64,000 bases of DNA, from NCBI RefSeq assembly GCF_018070575.1, contig NZ_JAGPXN010000001.1:744001-808000 (forward strand), in the 5' to 3' direction. This DNA comes from Micromonospora sp. C31 (GTDB lineage: Bacteria > Actinomycetota > Actinomycetes > Mycobacteriales > Micromonosporaceae). Position 1 is the stretch's first letter. Every line of letters starts with the position of its first letter. This document shows positions 8,865 to 17,143 of the stretch, piece by piece. The translations under genes and the position numbers were made by a program. The notes beneath the pieces are model-generated. The model saw only the letters and a program-made list of their open reading frames with translations, did not search any database and was not told the origin of the DNA.

Positions 8865-10196
8865 GTGCGGACGATGCAGGGCTGGTTCCGGGACACCACC
8901 GGCGGCCTGCCGGTCACCTTCTGGTATCTGTGGGCCGGCACCCTGATCAACCGGCTCGGCTCGTTCGTCCTGGTGTTCCTGGCCATCTACCTCACCCAGG
9001 AACGCGGCTTCTCCGCCGCCCAGGCGGGGCTGGTGCTCGGCCTGTGGGGCGTCGGCGGCGCGGTCGGCACCACCGCCGGCGGCACGCTGAGCGACCGCTG
9101 GGGCCGCCGGCCCACCCTGCTCACGGCGCATCTCGGCGCGGCCACCATGATGCTCGCCCTCGGCTTCGCCCGGGAACTGTGGGCCGTGGCGCTCGGCGCC
9201 CTGCTGCTCGGCATGTTCGCCGAGGCGGCCCGGCCCGCGTTCGGGGCGATGGTGATCGACGTGGTGCCGGAGAAGGACCGGCTGAAGGCGTTCTCGCTGA
9301 ACTACTGGGCGGTCAACCTCGGCTTCGCCAGCGCGGCGATCCTCGCCGGCCTCGCCGCCGAGGCCGGCTTCCTGCTGCTCTTCGTGGTCGACGCGACCAC
9401 CACCGTGATCACCGCGCTGATCATCTTCGTCAAGGTCGGCGAGACACGGCGGGGCCCCGTCGTCGGCAACGGCCACAAGGGCGCCGGGGCACCGGTCGGG
9501 GCGCTGCGCACCATCCTGCGCGACCGGGTCTTCCTCGGCTTCGTGACGCTCAACCTCTTCGCCGCACTGGTCTTCCTCCAGCACATCTCGATGCTGCCGA
9601 TCGCCATGGGCGACGCCGGCCTCAGCCCCACCACCTACGGCTCGGTGATCGCACTCAACGGGGTGCTGATCGTGGTCGGCCAACTCTTCGTACCCCGGCT
9701 GATCAGGGGCCGGAGCCGGTCGCACGTGCTCGCCCTCGCGTCGGTGGCGATGGGCGTCGGATTCGGGCTCACCGCCTTCGCCGACACCGCCTGGTTCTAC
9801 GGCCTGACCGTGCTGATCTGGACGGTCGGCGAGATGCTCAACTCGCCGTCCAACGCCACCCTGGTCGCCGAGCTCTCCCCCGCCGAGCTGCGCGGCCGCT
9901 ACCAGGGTGTCTTCTCGCTCTCCTGGCAGGGGGCCGCCGCGATCGCGCCGGTCCTCGGCGGCCTCGTGCGGGAGCAGGCCGGCGACGCCCAGCTCTGGCT
10001 CGGCTGCGCCGTCATCGGCGGACTGATGGCACTCGCCCACCTGATCTCCGGCCCGGCCCGGGAGCGGCGGGCCGCGATCCTGCGGGCCACCGGTTCCGCC
10101 GTACCGGTGGTGGCGACCCAGCCACCCGCCCCGCAGGCCGCCGAGGCGGCGGCGACGGCCCCTGTCGAGCCGGCGACGGCCGACGCCCGGGCGTAG
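8865..10196 (+). CDS. MFS transporter (first of a paralogous pair)
   Basis: A 443-residue major facilitator with about 12 predicted membrane helices; the loop 2-3 signature SDRWGRRPTLL is intact. The region after helix 6 (about residues 195-215) is a short cytoplasmic loop, and the last 45 residues form an Ala/Pro-rich tail. The GTG at 8865 is used; an ATG lies 3 codons later. It is 131 bp upstream of a closely related transporter and reads in the same direction, so the two probably arose by tandem duplication. Substrate not recognisable; drug or small-metabolite efflux is typical of such proteins. Confidence 0.83.
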   Translation: MRTMQGWFRDTTGGLPVTFWYLWAGTLINRLGSFVLVFLAIYLTQERGFSAAQAGLVLGLWGVGGAVGTTAGGTLSDRWGRRPTLLTAHLGAATMMLALGFARELWAVALGALLLGMFAEAARPAFGAMVIDVVPEKDRLKAFSLNYWAVNLGFASAAILAGLAAEAGFLLLFVVDATTTVITALIIFVKVGETRRGPVVGNGHKGAGAPVGALRTILRDRVFLGFVTLNLFAALVFLQHISMLPIAMGDAGLSPTTYGSVIALNGVLIVVGQLFVPRLIRGRSRSHVLALASVAMGVGFGLTAFADTAWFYGLTVLIWTVGEMLNSPSNATLVAELSPAELRGRYQGVFSLSWQGAAAIAPVLGGLVREQAGDAQLWLGCAVIGGLMALAHLISGPARERRAAILRATGSAVPVVATQPPAPQAAEAAATAPVEPATADARA

Positions 10197-10327
10197 CCGG
10201 CGACGGTCGCCAGCCGCCGCGGAGCCGACCGCAGGGGGCGGTGACCAGCGACACCCTGGCGCGCCGGCCAACGGCTTCCTACGGTCTAGGGCGGTTCGGT
10301 AAGGAAACCAAACTGTCGGGAGGACGG

Positions 10328-11707
10328 GTGCGCGCCCTGCGCCGCTGGCTGGACGACACCGCGGGTGGGCTCCCCGCCACCTTCTGGTACCTCTGGGCCG
10401 GGCTGCTGATCAACCGGGCTGGCGCCTTCGCGATGCTCTTCCTGTCGCTCTACCTGACCGACGCGCGGGGCGCGAGCGAGGCGCTCACCGGGGCGGTCGT
10501 CGGGGCGTACGGGCTGGGCGGGGCGGTGGGTGTGCTGCTCGGCGGCGTGCTGGCCGACCGGTGGGGGCGGCGGTCCACCCTGCTCGCCGCCCACCTCGCC
10601 ACCGCCGGGCTGATGGTCGGGCTGGCCTTCAGCCGGCACCTGGCGATGATCGCCGCGCTCGCCGCCCTGGTCGGGGTGGCGCACTCGATGCCCAGCCCCG
10701 CCTTCGTGGCGGCGATCGTCGACGTGGTGCCCGAGCGACACCGCTCCCGGGCCTTCAACCTCCAGTTCTGGGCGTTCAACCTGGGCATGGCCGTGGCCTC
10801 GCTGATGGCCGGCCTGCTCGCCGAGGCGAGCTTCGTGGCGCTCTTCCTGGTCGACGCCACCGCCACCGTGCTCGCGGCGGCGGTCATCGCGTGGAAGGTC
10901 CCGGAGACGCTGCCCCGCCGCCTCGCCGGCCCTGAGCCGATCTTGGACACTTCCCGTTCCGACCGGACGGAAAGCGTCCAAGATCTTCGGCCGGCGGCGA
11001 TCGGCGGCGGGGCGGCCGCGCGGCAGCGGCAGCGGCAGGCATGGTGGCGGGGGCGGGCGGGGCGGCGGCCGGGGCTGCACACCGCACTGACCGACCGCAC
11101 TTTCCTGACCTTCGTCGCCCTGACCTTCGTCCTGGCCGTGTTGACCATGCAGACGTCGACGATCATGCCCCTGGCGATGCGGTCGGACGGCCTGCGCCCG
11201 TCGGCGTACGGGGCGGTGGTGGCGCTCGGTGGGATCCTGATCGTGCTCGGGCAGCTCTTCGTGCCGCGACTGATCGAGCGGCACCGCAAGGACCGCGTCC
11301 TGGCCGTCTCCACCGCGCTGCTGGCGCTCGGCTTCGCCACCCTCGCATTCGCCGACGACGTGGTGGTCTACCTGGCGGCGGCGGTGGTCTGGACCGTCGG
11401 CCAGATGCTCGCGGCACCGCCCAACGCGCAGATCAACGCCGACCTCGCTCCGCTGGCGCTGCGGGCCCGCTACCAGTCGGTGTTCTATCTGGCGTTCCCG
11501 GCGGCGTCGTTCGTGGCGCCCACCCTGGGCGGGGTCAGCCTCCAGCACCTCGGGGACCGGCACTGGCTGATCGTCGGCGGGCTGGGACTGCTGGCCGCCG
11601 GCTGCCACCTGCTGGCGGGCCCGCCCCGCGAACGGCGCGTCGCCGCCCTCCGCCGGCTCTCCGCTCCCCTCCCGTCCCCGACCCCCGCCCCCACCGCCGT
11701 GCGGTGA
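10328..11707 (+). CDS. MFS transporter (second of a paralogous pair)
   Basis: A 459-residue paralogue of the gene just upstream: both share the FWYLWAG.LINR start, the ADRWGRRSTLL loop motif and the GGILIVLGQLFVPRLI block. GTG at 10328 has GGGAGG about 5 nt before it. The central loop between the two six-helix halves is about 36 residues longer than in the neighbour, and the extra DNA contains a 47-bp palindrome translated in frame. Function is probably export of a small molecule; the pair could also work on different substrates. Confidence 0.83.
   Translation: MRALRRWLDDTAGGLPATFWYLWAGLLINRAGAFAMLFLSLYLTDARGASEALTGAVVGAYGLGGAVGVLLGGVLADRWGRRSTLLAAHLATAGLMVGLAFSRHLAMIAALAALVGVAHSMPSPAFVAAIVDVVPERHRSRAFNLQFWAFNLGMAVASLMAGLLAEASFVALFLVDATATVLAAAVIAWKVPETLPRRLAGPEPILDTSRSDRTESVQDLRPAAIGGGAAARQRQRQAWWRGRAGRRPGLHTALTDRTFLTFVALTFVLAVLTMQTSTIMPLAMRSDGLRPSAYGAVVALGGILIVLGQLFVPRLIERHRKDRVLAVSTALLALGFATLAFADDVVVYLAAAVVWTVGQMLAAPPNAQINADLAPLALRARYQSVFYLAFPAASFVAPTLGGVSLQHLGDRHWLIVGGLGLLAAGCHLLAGPPRERRVAALRRLSAPLPSPTPAPTAVR
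10939..10985. repeat. 47-bp palindrome inside the second MFS gene
   Basis: GATCTTGGAC at 10939-10948 is the exact inverted repeat of GTCCAAGATC at 10976-10985, and the inner bases (TTCCCGTTCCG / CGGACGGAA) are also partly complementary. It is read in frame and encodes part of a hydrophilic loop absent from the neighbouring paralogue. Confidence 0.8.
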
Positions 11708-11772
11708 CCTCGGGGTCGAGGCTGCCGCCGGCATCGTGACGAGGGCCCGCCGGAAGAGGGGTGGACAGCAGA

Positions 11773-11805
11773 ACGCCCACCGCGACTCGTGATCGCGATG
11801 GGCGT
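11773..11805. terminator. Hairpin downstream of the MFS pair
   Basis: ACGCCCACCGCGA at 11773-11785 pairs, with one mismatch, with TCGCGATGGGCGT at 11793-11805 around a 7-nt loop. It lies 65 bp after the MFS stop codon and could terminate that transcript, or the minus-strand RNA candidate that ends here. Confidence 0.6.
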
Positions 11806-11990
11806 CCGCACCGTATGACCGGCGGCGGCGGGCGAAGCCCACCCCCGTAGGCGTCGACCGCTCACGCCGCCGGTCCTAACAGGTGGCCACCGTCCCCCAA
11901 CGGTGTTGTTCCACCCGTTCCCCGCGCCTCGCTCGTGCACGGATCTGATCGATCCACCGCTCCCCCGAACGGTTCCAAGCGTGGCGCGGT
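11773..11990 (-). ncRNA. Candidate structured small RNA of about 215 nt
   Basis: No convincing gene occupies 11708-12139. On the minus strand TTGTCT (12026-12021), an 18-bp spacer and TAACTT (12002-11997) form a good sigma70-type promoter, and the DNA downstream folds well. CCGCGCC/GGCGCGG (11983-11989 with 11922-11928) encloses a GGATC/GATCC hairpin and the hairpin at 11954-11973. A near-copy of that hairpin follows at 11887-11904; both have a GGGGGA loop. GACCGGCGGC/GCCGCCGGTC (11866-11875 with 11817-11826) is a 10-bp helix, and the 11773-11805 hairpin could be the terminator. It does not look like tmRNA, RNase P or SRP RNA. No 6S/Ms1 comparison was possible. Confidence 0.45.
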
Positions 11991-12139
11991 GCAATAAAGT
12001 TAGTTCGCCCGGTATTACGAAGACAACCTGGTGGGGCTGTCTCGCCGGTCACAGCTCCGGTGTCGGATCGGAGTGCGACCCCTTCGGGCCTCGGTCGTGG
12101 CACACAGCGCTTACCCGTCGGCCCTTCCCCGAAACACTC

Positions 12140-13051
12140 TCAGGCGTCCTCACGATCGGGCGATTCCGTACGGAAGAAGTTGCTCGGACGGCCGTCACGG
12201 AGCTGCTCCTGGTAGATCAGGTTCAGCTTTCGCCCGTCGAAGGTGCGGAACCACTCGTCCCAGGTGATCTCGCGTATCCGGCTGCTCTCCCGGTAACCGG
12301 GCATGTTGAAGGTGAGTACGCCGGCCCGCCCCTCCCGCTCGGTGCCCGCGATCGTCGCCGGTTCGGCGCCGCGCTCCCGCGCCCAGCGCTGGATCACCTC
12401 GTGGTTGGTGGTCACCAGGCTGCGGCCGGGACGCTCCGGCCGATCCGCCATGGACGAGATGAGCTGCGAGGAACGCACCGACCGCGAGGTGCTCCGCCCG
12501 GTCCGGATGCCGGTCGTCGCAGCATCACGTGCCGTGCCCGCCCGCGACGAGGCCGGCGCGGACTTCCGGGCCGCCGACGTGGTCTTCGTCGCCGGGGCCG
12601 CCTTCGCGGTGGCCTTCCTGGTCGGAGCCTTCGCCGCCGCCTTCTTCGCCGCCGCCTTCTTCGCCGGGGCGGTCCTGTTCGCCGCCTGCGCCCGGCCCGG
12701 GGCGGCCTTGCCCCCCGCCCGGCCCGACGCGGCCTTCTTCGCGGCGGCGGCCCGCCCGGCGGACGCCCGCGTCCCCGCCGCCCGACCGGCCGGCCCGGTG
12801 CTGCGACGCGCGGCACCGCCCGAGGGACGCTCCGCCCGCAGGGTCTTCACCAGCGTCTTCACGAGTTCCGGCTTGCGCAGGGCGGAGATGCCGGAGACCC
12901 CGCGCTCACGGAGCTGTCCCCGGATCTCGTCCACCCTCATCCGGGAGATCTCGGATTCGGAGATCGTCGGGGTGTTCGGGGTCTGGTTGCCCGCCTGCCG
13001 TTTCGTCCTGGCCGCAGTCCCACCGCGACCTGAGCTGTTCCGCTGAGCCAT
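12140..13051 (-). CDS. Rho-N/SAP domain protein with histone H1-like tail
   Basis: A 303-residue basic protein in three parts. Residues about 30-70 (MRVDEIRGQLRERGVSGIS, RKPELVKTLVKTL) match the Rho termination factor N-terminal (SAP-like) nucleic-acid-binding motif. Residues about 70-190 are an Ala/Lys/Arg-rich low-complexity tail (AKKAAAKKAAAKAPTRKA) like histone H1 or HupB. The last 85 residues (TTNHEVIQRWARERG to WDEWFRTFDGRKLNLIYQE) form a compact domain I recognise only from other Rho-N proteins. A nucleoid-associated or stress-linked DNA-binding role is inferred. ATG at 13051, with GAGGA 14 nt upstream. Confidence 0.7.
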   Translation of the reverse strand: MAQRNSSGRGGTAARTKRQAGNQTPNTPTISESEISRMRVDEIRGQLRERGVSGISALRKPELVKTLVKTLRAERPSGGAARRSTGPAGRAAGTRASAGRAAAAKKAASGRAGGKAAPGRAQAANRTAPAKKAAAKKAAAKAPTRKATAKAAPATKTTSAARKSAPASSRAGTARDAATTGIRTGRSTSRSVRSSQLISSMADRPERPGRSLVTTNHEVIQRWARERGAEPATIAGTEREGRAGVLTFNMPGYRESSRIREITWDEWFRTFDGRKLNLIYQEQLRDGRPSNFFRTESPDREDA

Positions 13052-13128
13052 GGGACGCTCACGCTCCTCGACAGTTGGTCCTCGGCGCGCGGGGACCCGG
13101 TGCCGCACCGCGCGGTGCGGCATACCCG

Positions 13129-13827
13129 TCAGGAACGGTCCGAACCTCCGAGCCGGGCGCCCGTGTCAGAGGCCTCGCCGGCGGCGACACCCCCGGTCGA
13201 CCCGGCGGCACCTGAATCCCCGGTCGCACCGGTCTGCCCGGCCGCACCCGGCTGCCCGGCACCGGCGGCGGACTGCTGCCCGGAGCCGCCGACGGCGGAG
13301 GCCGAGGACGGCTCGGCACCAGCGGCAGAGGCCGAGGACGGCTCGAACAGGTGCGCGAACGCCGCGAGGTTGGCGGTGGACTCGCCCCGCTTGACGCGCC
13401 ACTCCCACTCGCGTCGGATGGAGCTGCCGAAGCCGATCTCCAGCATCGTGTCGAAGGACTCGTCGGCGTACGTCAGCACCGCTCCCAGCAGCCGGTCCAG
13501 CTCGTCGGCGTCGATCCCGGCGGGGTTGACGCGACCGGTCAGGTAGACGTCACCGACCGCGTCGACGGAGAACGACACGCCGTACATGCGGGCGTTGCGC
13601 TGCAACAGCCAGGCCCACAGCTCCTCGCGGCGCTCGTCCGGCTGACGCATGACGAACGCCTCGATCCGCAGCGCGTGCTCGCCCACGATCAGGTTGCAGA
13701 CCGTCTTCAGCTTGTGGGTGCCCGGCAGCGTGACCGCGTACGAGCCCGGGCCGGTCGACTCCCAGGCCAGCTCCCGCTCGTCGCAGACCGACTCGATCAG
13801 GGCCGCAAGATCGCTCTTCCCGCTCAT
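13129..13827 (-). CDS. YbjN domain-containing protein
   Basis: A 232-residue protein. The first 160 residues fit the YbjN fold (related to type III secretion chaperones), including WAWLLQRNARMYGVSFSVD and DVYLTGRV. The last 65 residues are a Gly/Ser/Ala-rich disordered tail. Its place beside mshA matches Rv0487 in M. tuberculosis, a YbjN protein of unknown function. ATG at 13827: TAGAGT at 13840-13835 lies 7 nt before it, predicting a leaderless mRNA. The mshA gene ends upstream at 13966. Confidence 0.8.
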   Translation of the reverse strand: MSGKSDLAALIESVCDERELAWESTGPGSYAVTLPGTHKLKTVCNLIVGEHALRIEAFVMRQPDERREELWAWLLQRNARMYGVSFSVDAVGDVYLTGRVNPAGIDADELDRLLGAVLTYADESFDTMLEIGFGSSIRREWEWRVKRGESTANLAAFAHLFEPSSASAAGAEPSSASAVGGSGQQSAAGAGQPGAAGQTGATGDSGAAGSTGGVAAGEASDTGARLGGSDRS

Positions 13828-13965
13828 CGGATCCACTCTACGGCCGCCACCGCCCCGGCACCGGGCGACGACAGCCGGCGCGACCCCGGACGGCAGGCCG
13901 GCGCGGCACGCCCGGCGCGACCCTGCCGGCGAAGCGGCACCGGGCGGCAGCCGACGCGCGGCGGG

Positions 13966-15330
13966 TCACCAGGAGCAGGACATCGCCGGGCCGCAGGCCA
14001 GCTCGGAGGCGAGCCGGTCCCGGTGCGCGGCGATCGCCTCGCCGTAGACGGCGAGCAGCCCGGAGGCGGTGCGGTGCCAGGAGAAGTTGCGGGCGTGCCG
14101 GGCGGCGCCCCGGGCCAGCTCGGCACGGCGGAGCCGGTCCGGCAGCAGGCGGGCGAGCGTACGGGCCCAGTCGGCCGGGTCGTGGCCGTCGATCAGCACG
14201 CCACTGACCTGGTCCCGCACGGCGGTCACCAGGCCGCCGACGGCGGCGGCCACCACCGGCGTACCGCAGGCCTGCGCCTCCAGCGCGACCAGGCCGAAGG
14301 ACTCGTTGTACGACGGCACCGCGACCAGGTCGGCGGCCCGGTACAGGGCGGGCAGGTCGTCGCCGGTCTGTGGGGGCAGGAAACGGATCCGGTCGGCGAC
14401 GCCGAGCGTGGCGGCCAGCTCCATCAGGGCGGTCGGCCGGTCCAGCCCGCTGCCGCTGGGGCCCCCGCAGATCACCACGGTCACCTCGTCGGCGAGCACC
14501 GGGTCGCGCTCGCGCAGCGCGGCCACCGCGCGGATGAGCACGTCCGGGGCCTTCAGTGGCTGGATACGGCCGACGAAGGCCACCACGTACCCGGAGGCGG
14601 GCAGCCCGAGCCGGCGGCGGGCGTCGGCGACGACGCGGTCGCGGTCGCCGAGGGCCGGCCGGAACCGGTCCAGGTCCACGCCGGGCTCGACCACCGCGAC
14701 CCGGGCCGGATCGGCGTCGTACCGGTCGATCAGGTCACGGGCCTCGACCGTGGTGTTCGCGATCAGCCGGTCGGCCTCGGCGACCACCTGCTCCTCGCCG
14801 ATGACGCGGGCCTTCGGTTCGGGGCGGTCCCCGACGGCGAGCTGGGCGTTCTTGACCTTCGCGAGCGTGTGCGCGGTGTGCACCAGTGGCACCCCCCAGC
14901 GCTCCTTGGCCAGCCAACCGACCTGCCCGGAGAGCCAGTAGTGGGAGTGGATGAGGTCGTAGTGGCCCGGCGGGCGGGACGCCTCCGCGCGGAGCACGCC
15001 GGCGGTGAAGGCGCAGAGCTGCCCCGGCAGCTCCTCCTTGGTGAGCCCTTCGAGGGGGCCGGAGGTGACGTGCCGGACGTGCACCCCGGGCGCCGTCTCG
15101 ACCACCGGGGGCAGGTCGCCGGAGGTGGCCCGGGTGAAGATCTCCACCTCGACGTCCGCGTCGGCCAGCCGCCGGGCGACCTCCAGGATGTAGACGTTCA
15201 TGCCGCCGGCGTCGCCGGTGCCCGGCTGGTGCAGGGGTGAGGTGTGCACCGAGATCGTCGCGATCCGCCGGGGGCGGGGACACGGGCGTGCAGCGCGCTG
15301 ACGTCCCACACCGGTGTGCAACTCCGCCAC
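13966..15330 (-). CDS. mshA: D-inositol-3-phosphate glycosyltransferase MshA
   Basis: A 454-residue GT-B glycosyltransferase (family 4) for the first step of mycothiol synthesis: UDP-GlcNAc plus inositol 3-phosphate. N-terminal [22 protein letters not shown] is the MshA acceptor-site motif; [28 protein letters not shown] and [23 protein letters not shown] are the donor-side motifs with the E.FG..LE.QA signature. GTG at 15330 is preferred because AAAGGGAG lies about 6 nt upstream; an in-frame GTG at 15348 is the alternative. A short reading frame precedes it (15352-15414). Confidence 0.92.
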   Translation of the reverse strand: MAELHTGVGRQRAARPCPRPRRIATISVHTSPLHQPGTGDAGGMNVYILEVARRLADADVEVEIFTRATSGDLPPVVETAPGVHVRHVTSGPLEGLTKEELPGQLCAFTAGVLRAEASRPPGHYDLIHSHYWLSGQVGWLAKERWGVPLVHTAHTLAKVKNAQLAVGDRPEPKARVIGEEQVVAEADRLIANTTVEARDLIDRYDADPARVAVVEPGVDLDRFRPALGDRDRVVADARRRLGLPASGYVVAFVGRIQPLKAPDVLIRAVAALRERDPVLADEVTVVICGGPSGSGLDRPTALMELAATLGVADRIRFLPPQTGDDLPALYRAADLVAVPSYNESFGLVALEAQACGTPVVAAAVGGLVTAVRDQVSGVLIDGHDPADWARTLARLLPDRLRRAELARGAARHARNFSWHRTASGLLAVYGEAIAAHRDRLASELACGPAMSCSW

Positions 15331-15351
15331 GTCCGCTCCCTTTGTCACGGT

Positions 15352-15414
15352 TTATGCCGTCGGCACGCCCGGCGCTTCACGGACAACGTCCTCGGCCGAT
15401 GTCATCTTCCCCAT
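15352..15414 (-). CDS. Possible 20-residue upstream ORF before mshA
   Basis: ATG at 15414 opens a 20-codon frame (MGKMTSAEDVVREAPGVPTA) that ends TAA 21 bp before the mshA GTG. A TAGGGG element lies a few bases upstream. It could be translated from the mshA transcript, but there is no run of codons that would suggest a particular sensing mechanism. Weak evidence. Confidence 0.25.
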   Translation of the reverse strand: MGKMTSAEDVVREAPGVPTA

Positions 15415-15511
15415 CGGGCACCCCTAATGCGCCGGGACGCCCCCCGGGCGTGACGGACCTCATCACCGCGCCGCCGGCACCCGCCCCGGGGATCCGGTGG
15501 AGAATGGGCGG

Positions 15512-16273
15512 ATGACCTCTGTCGCCGTCGTCACCGGAGCGTCCAGCGGGATCGGGGCGGCCACCGCCCGCCGGCTCGCCGCCGAGGGTTTCCACGTGCT
15601 TGCCGCCGCGCGGCGTACCGACCGGTTGGCCGCCCTGGTGGCCGAGATCGAGGCGGCCGGCGGCGCGGCCACCGCCGTGGCCTGCGACGTCACCTCCGAC
15701 GAGTCGGTGGCCGACCTGGCCGGGGCGGCAGCGGCCCTGGGTCCCGTGACGCTGCTGGTCAACAACGCCGGCGGCGCCCGCGGCCTCGACCCGGTCGAGT
15801 CCGGGTCGATCGGTGACTGGCAGTGGATGTACGACGTCAACGTGCTCGGCACGCTGCGCGTCACCCAGGCGCTGCTGCCCGCACTGGAGGCGTCCGGAGC
15901 CGGCACCATCGTGGTCGTCTCCTCGACCGCCGGCTTCACCGTCTACGAGGGCGGGGGCGGCTACGCCGCCGCGAAGCACGCGCAGACGGCGATCGCCGGC
16001 ACGCTGCGGCTGGAACTCTGCGGTCGACCGGTGCGCGTTGTCGAGATCGACCCCGGCATGGTCCGCACCGACGAGTTCGGGCTGGTCCGCTTCGCGGGGG
16101 ACGCCGAGCGGGCGGCGGCGGTCTACGCCGGGGTCGCCGAGCCGCTGGTCGCCGACGACGTCGCCGACTGCGTCGCCTGGTGCGCGACCCGCCCGCAGCA
16201 CGTCAACGTGGACCGCCTCGTCGTACGCCCGCTGGCCCAGGCCGCCCAGCACAAGGTGCACCGGGTCGGCTGA
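15512..16273 (+). CDS. Short-chain dehydrogenase/reductase
   Basis: A 253-residue classical SDR. TGASSGIG near residue 9 binds NAD(P), NNAGG near residue 86 is the stabilising strand, the Ser in VVSSTAG and the Tyr/Lys in GYAAAKHAQ complete the catalytic set, and EIDPGMVRT follows. The ATG at 15512 is preferred over the upstream in-frame codon because GAGAAT lies 6 nt before it, consistent with a leaderless start. An SDR gene next to mshA is also present in mycobacteria (Rv0484c). Substrate unknown. Confidence 0.87.
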   Translation: MTSVAVVTGASSGIGAATARRLAAEGFHVLAAARRTDRLAALVAEIEAAGGAATAVACDVTSDESVADLAGAAAALGPVTLLVNNAGGARGLDPVESGSIGDWQWMYDVNVLGTLRVTQALLPALEASGAGTIVVVSSTAGFTVYEGGGGYAAAKHAQTAIAGTLRLELCGRPVRVVEIDPGMVRTDEFGLVRFAGDAERAAAVYAGVAEPLVADDVADCVAWCATRPQHVNVDRLVVRPLAQAAQHKVHRVG

Positions 16274-16296
16274 GCCGGCGAGGACGGTCACCGACG

Positions 16297-17100
16297 ATGG
16301 CGGGCGCGGCGCGGCACCGACCCCTCGGCGTGGTCACCCGGGGGACCACGAACCCCAACCGGCTCCGCCGGGTGGACAACTGGATCGTGGAGACCTGCGG
16401 CGAGGCGCTGCGCGAGGCGGCCGACCCGCTGGTGGTGGACCTCGGCTACGGCGCCAGTCCCGTGACCGCCGTCGAACTGCGCGCCCGGCTCGCCACCGCG
16501 GTCCGTCCCGACGTACGGGTCGTCGGGCTGGAGATCGATCCGGTACGCGTCGCCGCCGCCCAACCGTCCGCCGATCCGCCCGGGCTCACCTTCGCCCGGG
16601 GCGGGTTCGAGCTGGCCGGGCTGCGTCCCGCCCTGGTCCGCGCGTTCAACGTCCTGCGCCAGTACGACGAGCGCGAGGTCGCGGACGCCTGGCGCACCAC
16701 GACCGCGGGGCTGGCCCCGGGCGGGCTGCTGGTCGAGGGCACCTGCGACGAGTCGGGGCGGCTGGGCGGCTGGCTGCTGCTCGACGCCGACGGCCCCCGT
16801 ACGCTCACCCTGGCCGCGAAGCTCACCACCCTGCACACCCCGGCGGAGCTGGCCGAACGGCTACCCAAGGCGCTGATCCACCGCAACGTCCCCGGCGAGC
16901 GGATCCACGACCTGGTCCGGGCGCTCGACGACGCGTGGCACGCCGCCGCCGGCTACGCCCCCTTCGGCCCCCGGCAACGCTGGCTGCACGCGGTGTCCGC
17001 CCTCCGCGACGCGGGCTGGCCCGTCCTCGACGGCCCCCGCCGCTGGCGTCACGGCGAACTCACCCTCCCCTGGCCGCACATCGCCCCCACCCCCCGCTGA
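16297..17100 (+). CDS. Class I SAM-dependent methyltransferase-like protein
   Basis: A 267-residue protein. LVVDLGYGASPVTAVEL (about residues 46-62) looks like SAM-binding motif I and VRVVGLEIDPVRV the acidic end of the second strand. A middle segment (VLRQYDEREV to GLAPGGLLVEGTCDESG) resembles later methyltransferase strands. The C-terminal third contains a Trp-rich end. Target unknown. ATG at 16297 starts 23 bp after the SDR stop, so the two genes may be co-transcribed. Confidence 0.7.
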   Translation: MAGAARHRPLGVVTRGTTNPNRLRRVDNWIVETCGEALREAADPLVVDLGYGASPVTAVELRARLATAVRPDVRVVGLEIDPVRVAAAQPSADPPGLTFARGGFELAGLRPALVRAFNVLRQYDEREVADAWRTTTAGLAPGGLLVEGTCDESGRLGGWLLLDADGPRTLTLAAKLTTLHTPAELAERLPKALIHRNVPGERIHDLVRALDDAWHAAAGYAPFGPRQRWLHAVSALRDAGWPVLDGPRRWRHGELTLPWPHIAPTPR

Positions 17101-17143
17101 CCACCCCGCCCCGCCCTGCGCCGTCGACCCGCGAAGCGGGCGG

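Noticed and set aside
8930..11707. A single 925-residue plus-strand protein across both MFS genes
   Set aside because: The first half is out of frame with the first transporter; the second transporter has its own GTG and GGGAGG.
11876..12046. Minus-strand reading frame of about 57 residues with a GGAG before its GTG, inside the RNA candidate
   Set aside because: Codon third positions are unusually A/T-rich for this genome and the frame crosses the promoter-like segment; it looks like structured noncoding DNA.
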